Source of the DNA: Isoetes taiwanensis
Lineage: Eukaryota; Streptophyta; Lycopodiopsida; Isoetales; Isoetaceae
Direction: 5' to 3'
Length of the DNA: 64,000 bases
Assembly: GCA_021234155.1 (NCBI GenBank)
Contig: JAJEKV010000027.1
Span: forward strand, 6,198,623-6,262,622
This document shows positions 46,000-59,699 of this stretch, one piece after another. Made by a program: the position numbers and the translations under genes. Positions within the stretch are counted from its first letter, which is position 1; each line of letters opens with the position of its first letter. Under the pieces are notes generated by a model that saw nothing but the letters and a program-made list of their open reading frames with translations, was not told the origin of the DNA and did not search any database.

Positions 46000-47960
46000 T
46001 GGGGTATGCAAAGTACAAAATTTGCTATCTTGGTATAACAAGATTTGCAAAATACTATAAGATTTCAAAGAAAATACTATATGGTGTTAATTTTATGCGT
46101 GCCAAATATAATTATAAGGGCTCTCGGCGCCCTACGTCACCCAGTGTGAATATGCACCCAAACCAAAGGGGGTTTAAGGGGATTTTAATTTAAATGTGTT
46201 GGACCCAATGATTGTGTTAATTAATGTTAATGGTAATTATGTGTTGGTTGTTATCTTAAAAAAAATTTTGGGCCCTTCGGGCCCTAACAAAAACAAACAT
46301 TTATCTATGTGCACTTAGTTACACATTGACCAAAATGTTAAAGAATACAACTTTGCATACATAAAACACAAGTATTTAGAAAACACCATTGTTATTTTCG
46401 TCCTTGTCAACTTCAAATTTAAGAATGTGATTTAACATTCTCTCTAGTTTACACCCCTTACTCCAAAACTATAGCGTTGTACAATGTTCACAATAAAGGA
46501 TGCCATTCCCAAGGTAAACAAACCTTCTTGAAAGCATTACAATCCATACCTAAGAACCTATCTCTTGAAAATCATAAAGTTTAATCATTGTTATAAACTT
46601 TGATACAAGCACCTTAGATACAAGCACCTTCAATGCTTTCGAAGGGCACATCTAGCCTTACTTTTCAAACAATTAAAACAAAACTCACATTACAAAGGCA
46701 CTATCTGAAACCTCGCTTTTTATGCATATTTAAAATAGAATCTTGCTGATGAAGAAATCGCGTTGAAGTGGTTCAACCCAAATAATCCAAAATGTTGAAT
46801 GGTATGACGGATGCAAGAAAGAAATAGACATTATTAAGAAATAGACATTAATATCATAATCAATGAGAGACCAAATAAGATTGCTTATCTTGAATGGTTT
46901 CCTCGGACCAATGCTATAACTCCTCGCTCCCAATACCTTTGTGCATTTCAAAAAATCGTCTTAGCCACCAATAAAAACCTGGCCGATTATCGAAGCGCTT
47001 GCTTCTGGAAGTGCTTATACGCATGTTTCTTTGCTAATTGGGCTTCTTAAATAAGAAGTCTCTTTCAGCGCCACAAATTCCCAGGCGGTTAGCAAAGGCT
47101 TCATGTGTGCGCTTCAACGCCACCGACTACGAGAGCAAAGCAATAGCATGGTGGGACGGGAATTATACAAACAAATAGTAGAGTCGGAAAGAACTTGTAG
47201 AAGAAACCATGTCAAAACATGATTGGCACTAAAACTTGGAGTGCATCAAAAAGCGTAAAATCTCAACAACGAGAAAACTTATGTTGGCCGATTTGAAGAT
47301 GAATAAGCTACAAACATTTGTCGATTAATAAGCAAATGCGGTTCGGGAGCGACCTTTGGTGCGGCCGAAAACAAAAGCTCACAAACAAGTCCCAACGTCC
47401 ATGCCCATCTCTGCGACTCAAGGCCGAAACCCCCACGAAACCCACAAGGCCCACGAAATCCATAGCTACAATACCTCCGGGTCACCTAGAGAAAGAGAAT
47501 CCGGGCATCTTTGCGGAAATTGTGAAAGCGTAACATGCGGGAAGAGACTGCAGGCGACCTAAGGCCCCGCCCCTGCGTGCCCTTGCTACGCCCATGTCGG
47601 TGGAAAGGGTTTGAACATACCTTGAAGCTGCCGGATCTCGCCAGAGTGGTAATCTACTGGCGTCTACGCAAGAAGAATCTCGCTCAAAGCCATTGCCTCA
47701 CCAAGCCCTAGATAACTAAAAAAAGAACCCTAAAATAACCTGGCTCGATGCTTGCATGCTCGATTTGGGATAGTTTTTGAAATCATAGTTGTAACCATTG
47801 AAAAATGCCACTGAAAGTATCGTGATAGTATGCGCACTCTAGATGTACTAATTAGTACGTCTCATCAAATACGGTCATCAAATCATATAAAAACCTTAGG
47901 AAAAAAAGTACAAAAACACAAAGAAAACCCCCTGTTATTATGCTACATATGGAGGTTGAG
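46000..47960. other. No supported gene
   Basis: Short ORFs only. On the minus strand a GCTTCAAG|gtatgtt donor-like site near 47622 follows a leader-like stretch, but its short ATG frame stops at once. GGGCCCTTCGGGCCC near 46270 is a small perfect hairpin. Confidence 0.3.
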
Positions 47961-47964
47961 GCCT

Positions 47965-48040
47965 ATTGGATAACGATTTTCATGAAGGATCCGCGATTTT
48001 GGTGCATTGGTTAGCACTAGGGGCTTAGTGCATAGCAAGA
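47965..48040 (+). mobile_element. Partial second copy of the 45.7-kb SINE-like unit
   Basis: Shares GATTTTCAT.AAGGATC followed by TTTTGGTGCATTGGTTAGCA and GCTTAGTGCATA with 45710-45808. The B box is absent, so it is 3'-truncated. Confidence 0.55.
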
Positions 48041-48261
48041 TTTTTGTTAAGTTTTTGTAAGAAGTTTTAAAAAGTTGCCTAAAACTGCTAATAAAAGCAC
48101 AATCAATGAAATAAGTGAGATATCTATGCATTTATTATAAGAACTAATTAGGTGCTACTGCATTTTCGAGAGAACCTCTTTAGAATAATATAAAAATCAT
48201 CGATGGAATAGTCCTAAAGAAATCTAGGAGAATCTTAAGGGAATCGAGGTAATGCAAAGCA

Positions 48262-48567
48262 AATACCTAAAAGTAGAGTTCACTACAACAACATATTGAG
48301 ATACTTGTATTAGACAATAGGTGACGACAAGTTGAAAGAGTTTCTATGCATGCAAAACAATTATCACAGAGTAGAGCTTTAGGAGTCACATCAGTCGCAC
48401 TTGTTTAGGATGTGTAGAGTTCACTACAACAACATATTGAGATACTTGTATTCGCACTTGTTTAGGATGTGTAGAGTTCACTACAACAAGTTTCTATGCA
48501 TGCAAAACAATTGTCACAAAGTAGAGCTTTAGAACTAGTCACATCAGTCGCACTTGTTTTAGGATGT
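48262..48567. repeat. Nested tandem duplications
   Basis: GTAGAGTTCACTACAACAAC occurs near 48264 and twice more in whole or part (48414, 48471). TTTCTATGCATGCAAAACAA occurs at 48341 and 48489, and a TCGCACTTGTTT.AGGATGTG phrase three times. The pattern fits two or more successive slippage or gene-conversion events. No supported gene; the ORF starting at 48496 is built from the repeat. Confidence 0.8.
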
Positions 48568-49472
48568 GTTGGTGGGCCCGATGCTGTGGAAGTAGAGGGG
48601 GCCAATGGTATCACTTACCATTTGGAAGGAATTAGAACAGGTACAAAAAGCCTTTCTGACCTAAGCACTTGGAGTCAAGTCCATAGTCCCACATCGGATT
48701 GTTCTGCAACAAACCGAATTTCTACGCCTTCAAAGAGCTTCTCTGGAATGTCATATCATCTACTGCCAAAAAGTGATAAACATGGGAGATTCACGTCTGC
48801 CAAACCTCACCTACACACAATTTGCATTTCTTCATATTGATATGAAGATTGAAATGGTTCTGTAATCATGGTTCAATTTCATGAGTTCTTATGAAGGGAC
48901 CAAATAAGAAATTAGACCCATATACACCCTCTATATATGTACAGAACAGTTCTAGGCCCGGAATATTGTATAAATATTGTATATGGCATCCCACATACTA
49001 AGAAATTGAACCGTTAAATTAACACCCACCCGCCTTCCCCCAACCCATGATTGTTTTTGCTGACATTCGTACACGGCGTCTAGTGGTAGGCGAAGTAACC
49101 TATATACACCTCTTTTCATAACCTTTGCAATGCCATTTATTTCTAACAAACAATTAACTAAAACTTTCTATAAAATGAGTCCCGCCTAATGATGGCTAAG
49201 ATCGCCTGAAATCAACATTGAACGGCTCTTCAGTGACTCTACTATTTGGATATTTTGAGGCTGGTTGGTCTTACACTACGAGCTTCGATTCCCTTGTTTA
49301 TTTTGAGTGATGTCTAAGCCCTCAATATTCAACTTAGAGAACATCCTATGTAAGTCCCAGCCATTCAGTAAAGTAATTTTTAATTTTTTTCCCAACCATT
49401 ACAAAGTAATTTTTAATTTTCTGCCAGTCTTTGCTCATGGAAAAGGGTTAGTTATGGGAGAGTTGGCCTTAC

Positions 49473-49781
49473 CATCGAATCCACCGGGAAGCCATCCTAA
49501 TGCTTCATAACTGGGGACACCCCATTTCAAATTCCTGGCAGGACCATGCTGCAGGAAGAACTCAAGATTAGGATTTTGTCCTGTATGATTTGCTGATTGA
49601 AGCCCGATCTAGGAAGCTTAAATCGATACAAACCATAAATCTAAAAACTCATTGTAAGATAATCAAAAGGAGTGGTTTCATTTATTCAACAGCATTTGTG
49701 CTTTCTGACCTGGCAAATCTTGGGTGTGAAGAAATTCCTGCGCATCTAATCTAAATCCCCTGCAATTGCGCCTTTAAGTCC
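49473..49781 (-). other. Splice-bounded exon-like stretches of an unassigned gene
   Basis: Two minus-strand runs read like plant protein exons. One (about 49781-49732) follows ttgcag and encodes GFRLDAQEFLHTQDLP, with a gtcag donor. The other (49608-49473) follows tcctag and encodes IGLQSANHTGQNPNLEFFLQ, HGPARNLKWG and YEALGWLPGGFDG, with a gtaagg donor. Their phases do not join directly, so a further exon, an error or decay must be assumed. I do not recognise the family. Confidence 0.3.
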
Positions 49782-50190
49782 CCCTCTACTTAGATTACAT
49801 CCTTGTGGAAGCGTACTTGGTGATAAGGCCTTTTACTCGGTGGAAAGACAATTTCATACATGCACAGAATTTTGCACTTCAGATATTGTGGCATTACCAT
49901 GCTCAATGCTGTCGAATAACACATACAAAAATAAACTAGAATTGCATGGAATAATCCATAAGTGCAAAAGCGCAACTAGATAAAATCAACGGCTTGAAAC
50001 AAGGACATGGCAAAACTCTTCAACAGCAGGGCAGAAGAAACAGCACAATCTGGAAACTCATCTAGGTTCTACATTGGTAATCAACAACACATGCAGATTA
50101 TCTGGCTGTTTTGCAATTGTTGTCTCTCTGCAATACTTTGAAATACGATTTCATAAGTAGATCTCAGGATAATTTACTTGAACTTCATAA

Positions 50191-50895
<705 letters not shown>

Positions 50896-50960
50896 GGCTG
50901 CTTGCTGATGCCTGCGACCTCCTCTCCTCCGACGCGCAGAAAGCCCTAAAGCTCTGAAGT

Positions 50961-50981
50961 CCTAACCCTAATCCTAAACCC
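50961..50981. promoter_or_regulatory. Telo-box in the RPS23 promoter/5' UTR
   Basis: AACCCTAA (50964-50971) within CCTAACCCTAATCCTAAACCC, about 70 bases upstream of the S23 ATG. Telo-boxes are well-known promoter elements of plant ribosomal-protein genes. Confidence 0.6.
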
Positions 50982-51353
50982 ATACATCCAATGTACCCCG
51001 TATTGTACACTAATGGACATCGTATATCAGAATGTAATCTTAAACGTCGCGCAAAGTCACTAGAAACCGGAGGAGGATACTTTTACACTGGATTGGGGGA
51101 TCTAGGACCGAGAGGTGTGATTTCGGAGGACGAGATCCTTCGGAGGTGTGATCTCGGAGAACAGGATCCCACCTTACTGCACAGTAACTGTGCAAAATTT
51201 CTATCCTTTACAAGACAGGCATGCGCTGGCGTTGCCGCCGCATTAGTTAAATGCTAAATGATTTTAATAAATTAGGTTTTAATATATCATAGATTTGATA
51301 AAAATAAGGAACGTGCATAGAAGAGCCTCGATCCGCTTTTTTCGGTCGCCAAT

Positions 51354-54300
51354 ATGCCGCCTAAAGACAAGACAGAGAAAAAGGGCAAACAGAAATCTTG
51401 GACTAACGAAGCAGCTACAGTGGTGGATGTCAACATTTCTGACCAAGAAACTGAATTCGTTGTAACAGAAGAAAAACCGAAATCTCAAGAAATCGATGCT
51501 ACAGTGACGAAATTTCAAGAAAGCGATTCCGAAATCTCAAGAAATCGATGCTGCCGCTGTGCTGTTCAAAGCAGACGAAAATCAGATTGGAGAGTTGCTT
51601 GTGGGTGATGCGTCAGTTCCTGGTATGTTTGTGAAAATTCTGAATGCAGTAGAAACTCTGAGAGCACAGGTGACTAGTTTGCAAAAAGAGAATTGTCAAT
51701 TGAAAACAGAATTGATTTCTTTGCGTGAGGCAGTAACAGAAGCTAAGCAAGCAGTGGTTATATCACACCAAGAGATCAAGGATTTGAGAGCAGTACAGAG
51801 GGATGTGAAAGATTCTAAGCCAGATGAATTAACAGCTGACCATATCGTGGAAGAAGTGGAGACTAGAGTATCCACTCTTCTAGATGAAAGGGCAAAAGAA
51901 GAACAGGCACGGGCATATCGTCAATTAAATCTGAAATTAACTGGTTTGGCTGAAGATGAACCGGAGGATGTGGCTAAAACGGTAAATGAATTCTTTAAGG
52001 ATGTAATGTTCTTGCACGATCCTGGTGTTCAAAGCTGCAGAAGAGTTGGGAAAAAGCTAGAAGGTAAGCCTAGGCCTGTAATCATACGCTTTCGAGATGT
52101 GGAAGCTCGAAATAGAGTCTTGCATACTAGAAGTGCTCTGAAAGGGCAAAAGCTATGGATAAACGAGGATCTAACTCCCAAGCAGCAAATGGAATTGCGG
52201 AGTTTACTGACTGAGGTGAAGGAAATTAAAGCGATGGGCAAACTTGCATATATCCAGGGGGGTAGAGTTATAGTGCGTGATCGCTTCTAGGAACTATTAT
52301 CATAGGATTGGAGAGATCAATGGCTTTGAGAAAGTGCATACGCTATGGAATGAGAAAAGAGGAGTTAGAGGGAGAGGCTTTGGTGGCATAGCTTGCTTTG
52401 CGCGAAAACAGGTTTGTAAAAATATTACAGTTGTTAAGGCTAGCAGGCACAACCAGTTTATGTGGATTGAAATTAAAGGAGGGGCCTCACTTATATATAT
52501 TGCAGCAGTTTATTTTGCTCCCTTAGTCTCTGGAGGGATTTATGATGAAGAAGATTTAAGTTTGAATGACCCGTGCACTCACTTGGCAAATGATATAGCA
52601 GAATTTAAGCAAAAAGGCATAGTATTTTTGATGGGGGATTTTAATGCAAGGGTGAAAGATTCCCAAGCAAATGTTTTTCTAGGAGATTTGGATAATATTT
52701 GGCTAGATGAAATTCCTGCTAAAAGTATTGGTTGGGAGAGGACCTCTGCAGATTACGATAAAAATTCTGTGAGACATTTGATATGGTGATATATAATGGA
52801 ACAAACCAATTCCCCAAGACTGATGTTTTCACTTGTAATACCCCTCAAGGTTCTAGTGTTGTGGATTATGCTATTGGAATGCCAGATACTGCCGCTTTGC
52901 TTAAAAGCTTTCAGATATTAGATCAGCCAGATTCTGATCATGCTTTATTGAGCTTTACTTTGGAGATAAGAGCTCCAAGACATCAATCATGGAAAACACA
53001 AGGTGGTAAGTTGCGCTTGTGTTGGAATAAGCGAGGGACTTTTCAGTAAGAAATGAAGCGGTTTTGGGAATTTGAATTGGCCGAAAAGGCTAGTAGAAAC
53101 AGAATCAATTGTTTCTGTGAGATATTGCTGAATCTGCCAGGAAAAGGTTTTGGGCGTACCAAAGGGTATATGCATAAGAGAAAAAACCAAGCATGGTGGG
53201 ATGTAGGCATCCAAAGCTAGAGCATTATTTTAATACTCTAGATAAGCGAGAAGCACAAAAATGTTGTTCAGAAATTTCACGCTTCATAAATGCGGGCATT
53301 GTGGCAAAGAAATGGCGACAACGTTTGTTGGGCGTCTGAAGAAAAGACCAAAAACTTAAGGAACCGATTCTGACAAAGGGGTGCCTACGGGAAATTTTTA
53401 GACGGGACCTGTTTGAATATGTTAAGGATCGTACAGTATGTTCGGAAGTAAACCATTTGGAGAGGTGAGTGAACAAGTGGGATATATTCTGGTGATGATA
53501 TTGCATTGTCTCTTAAAAAAAGATGTCTAATGGCAAAGCAAAGGGATTGAAGGAATGGCGATAGAAATTTTGAAATAGGGGGCGTGCAAATATGCATAAG
53601 GATAGCTAGAATGTTTAATTGACTTTAAATGAGGGTTTTCAGGAGAAGTGGTCTATGAGCTGGTTAATACCTATATTTAAAATTTGGAGATAGAGATCGA
53701 GTTGAGAAATTATAGAACCATTATGGTCGGTAACACTATGGCGAAATTATTTGGGGCTGACATTGGAGAATAACATTACTTGGTAGGCGAGATGAACATG
53801 GGAAGAGGTCCTTAATGCAGGGCGGGGTTCGGAAAAAATCATTCTCTTGTTGACCATTTGCTAACATTGCGAGTTCTTCTTTGAAGGGGCAAAAGGGGTC
53901 AAAAATACATTTTCCTTTGCCCGTAGATTTTACAAAGCTTTTGTGAGGTGTCAAGGCAAAAAGTTGAGAATAAGGCTGGAGAATTTGCATGTGCCACATC
54001 AACTCCTAAATGGGTAGCTCGTTTATATGAAAAGGTGCTTATTGAATTATCCTTCCCAATGGATGGAGATTTGGCAAAATAGAAAGCAATGTTGGGTTAA
54101 ACAAGGTTGTCAGCTATCTCCTACACTCTTGATTTGTTTATTGATGAATTAGAGGAATGGTTGGAGAGAGAGGAAGGAGTTGTGGGGTGAGATTAGAAAT
54201 GATATATGATTAAGGCATTGTTCTATCTTTGATGGCGTTGTCCTCCTCTCGAGAAACGAGAAGATGGGCTTCCAGCGATTATTAAATCTTTAGAATCTTT

Positions 54301-55468
54301 TGCCATGAGAGGGGGAATGAAAAGAAAATGAGTAAAACCAAAACTATGGTGGTAGGAAAAAGGCAGTTGATACATATGAGATTTGAAGGGGCAAGAATTG
54401 GAGCAATTACACGGTATAAATATCTTGGAATAGATTTCACAGTGATTACAAATGGAATGTGGGGGTTGAAAAAGAATATTTGGAGGTTTCTGAGCTTTAT
54501 CACGATGTTTTAGTATGTGGAGAAATATGGAAGTAAAGGAGTGGTTCTTGCCAAAACTTATGTTGAACCTTGGTACAACCGGTGGTTTTATATGGATGCC
54601 GGTTTGGGGGCGGGGTTAGCAAGAAATAAATGGGCTAAGATTGAGAAAATCTGAGAAAAGGTTCTTATTGCAAGAATTGGGCGTAAAGGTTCAAACTCCA
54701 TATGAAATGATGTTGGCTGAAGTGGGTATGACTCCATTTTAGGCTGAGCGCTATACCAAACACTTGGTTTTTATAATAGGGCGATATATATGGGCCGAGG
54801 GCTCTAAACAAAGCATCAAGCCTGGTAGAATCCCCGATCAGTGGTTGGCCATAATGGATGGTACCAACAACTTGTTTCATGGTCGGGAATGGTGGGGCAT
54901 TAGTCTTACGGACCGCCGGATCTTGATGTGGGCTTATGGGATTTGGTAGTGGGAGAACATGGAAAAAATTATGGAGCCAACCACGAGTTAAGATGGAGTT
55001 CTATCGAAATGAAGTGAATCCAATGTTGGTTTATGGGGAACAAGATTATTTACATGCACGTATAGGGATGAAGAAGAGACAACTTATATAAAAATGAGAT
55101 TAAGTAGCCATCATTTAGAGATAGAAGCGGGGAAGAGGGAAGATACCACGGGAACTTGATTACATCGCTAACTGCTGCGGGAACCTCAAATTGAAGATGA
55201 GCATCATGCCTTTTTGAAATGTAATATGTTTCGCTTACTGTGAAAAAACATGGCATTGATGGGATTAATTTCTCTTCGAGTTTCTTTCATTAAAACCAAC
55301 ACTTCTAGGAGATTTTCTCAGAGTGGTGGGAACTCAAAAACTCTAGATTTGAACCAATATATTGACAAGATCGAGGCTCAAGGCCTCGTTTAGTTGTTTA
55401 TGTCGCCTATGGACCTGGGGGTCTCAAAGGGCGTGACAAATAAATAAATAAAATAAATAAATAAATAT
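51354..55468 (+). pseudogene. LINE (non-LTR retrotransposon) with ORF1, endonuclease and RT remnants
   Basis: ORF1 starts at ATG 51354 (MPPKDKTEKKGKQKSW). A frame break near 51540, where a 22-bp phrase is duplicated, splits it from the rest, which runs to 52290. That part has a coiled coil (LRAQVTSLQKENCQLKTELI) and an L1-ORF1p-like RNA-binding core (KPRPVIIRFRDVEARNRVLH, GQKLWINEDLTP). Next comes an AP-type endonuclease (52300-53045; GGIACFARK, VFLMGDFNARV, SSVVDYAIG, then DSDHALL) broken by a stop near 52787. The RT is badly decayed: NYRTIMVGNTMAKLFGADIG (about 53710) and YKYLGIDF (54420). The element ends with an (AAAT)n tail at 55436-55468, the usual LINE 3' end. The N-terminal part of the endonuclease is missing. 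Confidence 0.85.
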
Positions 55469-55736
55469 TTGTGGATAACGTTAGCAATTAATGGTAGCTT
55501 TATATTTGTTTCTTGCAGATTTTGATTCTTTTGTTATGGTTTAATGGGCTTATATTACTGTTGTACTTGTTGATTTAATCGCATTAAATATCAAAGATGA
55601 ATTTTAAAGTTCAGATCATTACATAACAGAAATTTACAAAATAGATGTCCAATGTATTTTCATCTTTGTGTATACTATTTGCGTGTTAATGAAGAGCAGC
55701 GTGGGTCATTGTTTTTATCAATAAGAAAGTCATGTT

Positions 55737-57500
55737 ATGACAATATTATGGGAGAATATTATGTTAAAGATGAAGAGAAAGATTTTGTATTGTTCAGAAT
55801 TAAGGCGTAGCTCGAGAGCAACTTTTATAACACTCATTTGGATGTGGATAGATTGGAGCCCTATGTCGATCTATATGATGACATACAGCAGCACAAACAG
55901 TTGGGCAAGGTTATGTTGCTTGGCGACTTTAATGCACGCATACGGGGCGAAGCGGGTCCCAAAATTTGAGCCCCGCGAGGGCGTCTTGCGAGTTGAGCCC
56001 CGAGAAGGTGGCTTGGTCAAGGATATCGAGACGACAACCATATTTGGCGCTATATGGCGGTTATTGTTATTCTTTGGATAGTGTCTTTGACCTGGTTATT
56101 TGTAATGGGTTGGCACAATGGCCATCTTCCGCCCCATTTGCACTTGTAGATAGGAGAACCAAGGGGCGGCTCCGGTAGTTGAAGCAGGATCAGCACCTAG
56201 TTACCCATTTTTCCATTGGAGCGGACACTCGGACGAGGAAGTGGACTCGGACCATCAACCCTCGTTCGTGCATCTCCATTGTAGGCTCCAGATTGCATCG
56301 CGCTCCAACACCCGAGGTGCCCGGTGCGCTGGACTTCTGACGTCTGAGGGGGACGTGCCCATTTTGCTTGACGTTCTTGCAACTCCCCACACTTCGCGGC
56401 AATGCGCTTTCCGGTGACTCACACAGCGGCGGCGGTGGAGAGATGCTTTTGGGAAAACGCTCACGGTGAACCTCGGGTGCTACCACCTTCCCCCAGCGGA
56501 TGGTTCGATGATGGCGTCCGGGCTCCACGCACTTTCCGGCAAGTCAGCGATCCCACCTCAGCCCAGGCCATCAGTCAATACCGCTCCTTCCTTAAGAACA
56601 AGAAAGCCATATACCTATAGAACCAAATGTTTGGTCTCTGGATCGGCACCCAAGACATTACGGGAGGGTCTTGAAACAAGGCTGCCCGACCCACGGGGAA
56701 CATCACCTGAACAATGGAGTGCGGTACTTGCAACAGCTTTATGACCCTTTCGGGGGCGGACACCGGTCCCTCCCAGAGATAGGCATGGCTCGGGTCATCA
56801 CAGAGGGGAATGTCATCATGGGCCTCCTAGCGTCTAGCTAATGGGAAGGCAAACTGATTTAGATGGCATGCGGTGACGAAATGAAATGGCGGGCCTCCAG
56901 GTTCCTATCCTCTCGGCATTATTCAATAAAGCATTGCAAGAAGGCTTCCCTCATGATGGACCACTAGTAGAGTTGTGCCCATATACAAGGCTGGACCACT
57001 AGTAGAGTTGTGCAGGGCAACTATCGCACTATTATGGTCGACTCTCTCTTTGCCAAAGCGTTGGTGACATCCGCCGTGGCAATATGGGCGTAAGAGGGAT
57101 GTGCAAGCTCTCATACATGCTGAGGGCTTTGCCGTGCATTCCACCATTGATCATATCTTCACTCTTCAGCACATTGATTGAGGATAGCGAGAATCACCGA
57201 CAAAACCCAGACCATTGTTGTTTTCGTGGAATTTCGCCCAAAGCTTTGACCGCGATTGCCACAGAACGGGTTATGGGACATCAGGGGCGTGGGGACCCCC
57301 TTTGACTTCGAGAATGCGATTATATAGGCTATCTGAGGCATGCTCGAGGGCCGTATGATCATGATGGCCGTGTCGGTAGTATTGGAGTGCGTCCGGGGTT
57401 GCCCCTCTCCCCCACTCTTTGGCCTATACATTGACCATTTGGAAGATTGGCTCTACGAGAAGGCATGGAAGTCTTGGGCGCCCATCTCATGCATCTGATG
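55737..57500 (+). pseudogene. Second LINE copy of the same family (endonuclease and RT)
   Basis: VMLLGDFNARIRGEAG (about 55912, endonuclease core), VICNGLAQWPSSAPF (about 56095), VVPIYKAG-like sequence (about 56960), HSTIDHIF (about 57138) with a decayed FRKAFD-type region, and LPLSPTLFGLYIDHLEDWLY (about 57400, RT motif after the catalytic region). Many stops and frameshifts. More GC-rich than the first copy. Confidence 0.75.
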
Positions 57501-57509
57501 GCCGTCAAA

Positions 57510-59260
57510 GATAATAATATATGATCGAATCATATTATCTGCCCACATCCTGCGTACATGTCATTTGTGACATGTACTTGGGAAACAAGAGTTGCACCTA
57601 GGGGCAACCTCGAATGTTGTGCATGTTAAATAAACATACACAATTATAAACTCAATGGACCCCATTGCCAAATGGCTAAACCCCATTTGGCCAATGTTTA
57701 ACCTAACCCTAAGGGTTTCTATATAGGGCTTTCCCCTTAAACCCCTAAACCTTTTCTTCTCTTTGCATTTAGGGTTTTCCTTGAGCTCTTTCCTCTCCTC
57801 TCGCATTTAGGGTTCTCTTGAGCCATTTCGGCCAAGCCAAGACCCAGGTCGCATTGCGAGGCTCTAAAAGCCGCCTTTGCACAAACAGATCTTGAGTGCC
57901 GGTCTTGAAGGCAGAAGATCGGAGGCATGGGCGCATTCGAGGATGCGGAACAGGTCAGTGCACTAGTTAGTCATTACATTTGTGCAAAAGCCTTTGGCAA
58001 GGCAATAAATAAGCTGGTTTAACATATTCATTCGACCATAGAGGCCTTATAGATCCCGGATCATAAGCCTAACAAAGGAACCTAACTCTAGATGTTAGAT
58101 AGATAGATTAGATGTTGATCTTCATTTTGATTACGTGATGATCTTTGGTATTTCACTCTGTGACCTCCATTTTATTGGGAAGGGGTAGAGGCCTAAAAGC
58201 TATAGTATGGAGATGACTCTAGGCAGCCCTACTAGTTCCCAAATACATGCGGCACATGCACAATGAGCCCTTTGGTTGTGGGTGGAGGGGGCTAAGCCGA
58301 TGAAAAAGGGACTTGTCCCATCACGAAGAGTTCCTCCGGTGTGTAAAGCCTACCGGGAACCTTGTTGACCCTGAGGCTTAATGGCTTACCACTGCGTGTG
58401 GGCAAAGGCATGAGCTCTCACACCTTTGGGGGCGTCGTCGTCTTCCATGAGGTTAAGTCGAATAGGGGCGGTGGCCCTCTAGCCTGAAGGGCATGCATGC
58501 CCCGGAGGAGAGGTGACTCTCCTCCGGGCCTCATCTGGGTGGGGAGATGCAACCCAAAAGTAGCCCTCTTCGCTACGATACCCCGGCGCCACCTGACCCT
58601 GGTCCCACACTTTTCAACCTACTGCAAAGTGTGCAATGGGAGGGACCCGGATGGTGTGGACTACCCTCGACTATGTTCTTATGCTGACCAAATCCGAACC
58701 CATGCCAATGATCCTACGGAGGCCCAAGCCGTCGGTCCAACCCCCCTTGAGTCCGAACCTGGGTAGGACTCCTTGTTGCTATTGTTCATGTTGATGTTGT
58801 TGTATATGTGATGATTATGATGTATTCACCTTCGAGGTGATTGTGATATATTATTATGATGTGCTCATGTTTATTCACGATTCATGGCTAGGTAGGCCAG
58901 AAAGAGAGATGGGTGAATGACATCCACTCTTCCCTATTGGCTCATTCCCTTTGGGAATGGGGTCAGTGGATAGCCCTTGCCGGTTTGGGCTCAGGGGGAA
59001 TGCTCCATCTTCGATATGATGTGTGCATCATTATAAAGTAGGGGACATCACGGTGGTATCGAGCATGATCTTGGTACACCAAAGGTCGACGACCATTTCC
59101 TGATAGGACTAACAAGTAGACTTCAAGTCTTGGGAATAGCCACCCAAGCATGAACCCAGAAAATTGGAAAAAATTTCCAATTTCTAGTGCAATAAGTAGG
59201 TTAATGCTAAGTTAATAGTAGATTTAGCAAAACCCAACCAAATTTGGCCAAATTTTTGAC
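57510..59260. other. GC-richer repeat-derived interval, no intact gene
   Basis: Holds a TATATAGGG box near 57721 in a leader-like context with TTTAGGG motifs, a perfect 10-base hairpin CCGGAGGAGA/TCTCCTCCGG (58501-58526), and an ORF (58497-58766) with a CKVC...C pattern but no known family. TGGTATCGAGC at 59054-59064 resembles a tRNA-iMet primer-binding site lacking one A, so part of 58.0-59.05 kb could be an LTR. Confidence 0.3.
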
Positions 59261-59261
59261 A

Positions 59262-59690
59262 CCTCACAGTGCGCCCGGACCAAATCCGCCATTCTCGGAT
59301 TTGCTCCTGCACTGCTTGTGTGAGTGGTGGAACCATGTTGACCTAGTTAAATGCATAATTTAGCTAATCTAATAGTGCGATTCAGCTTATCCCTTAGATT
59401 CTAGCTAGTTTTGCATGTTAGATCACTAAGAAACTCTTTATAAATTGAAAATTGGACCCAAAAGAGGTGACCCTCCGAAGTCGCCCAGACCAAATCAGCC
59501 ATTCTCGGATTTGCTCCTCGTCTGTAATGCGAGTGGTGGATGCTTTTGGCTACATAAACCTAATGCACTTATCATATCTATACTAATACCTCCTAGAGCG
59601 GCATAATATGAAATTGCGGGTCAAACCCTAAAATCCCCCACCTACAAGTAAGACAATTAGAGTTCCTCATTTACATTTACCTCCTCCGGA
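59262..59690 (+). repeat. Promoter-like repeat, block 1 (two units)
   Basis: Two copies, 210 bases apart (anchor at 59272 and 59482), of a motif with CGCCC(G/A)GACCAAATC.GCC followed by ATTCTCGGATTTGCTCCT and a later GAGTGGTGG. Same family as the units at 61.1-61.7 kb. Confidence 0.85.
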
Positions 59691-59699
59691 AGGCTCCTC

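Noticed and set aside
48496-48840. 114-codon ORF
   Set aside because: Its first third lies in the nested duplication and the rest has no recognisable domain; no splice or promoter support.
58497-58766. ORF with CKVC...C resembling a zinc finger
   Set aside because: Only one Cys pair plus a lone Cys, in a repeat-derived GC-rich region that begins in a hairpin; not enough to call a gene.
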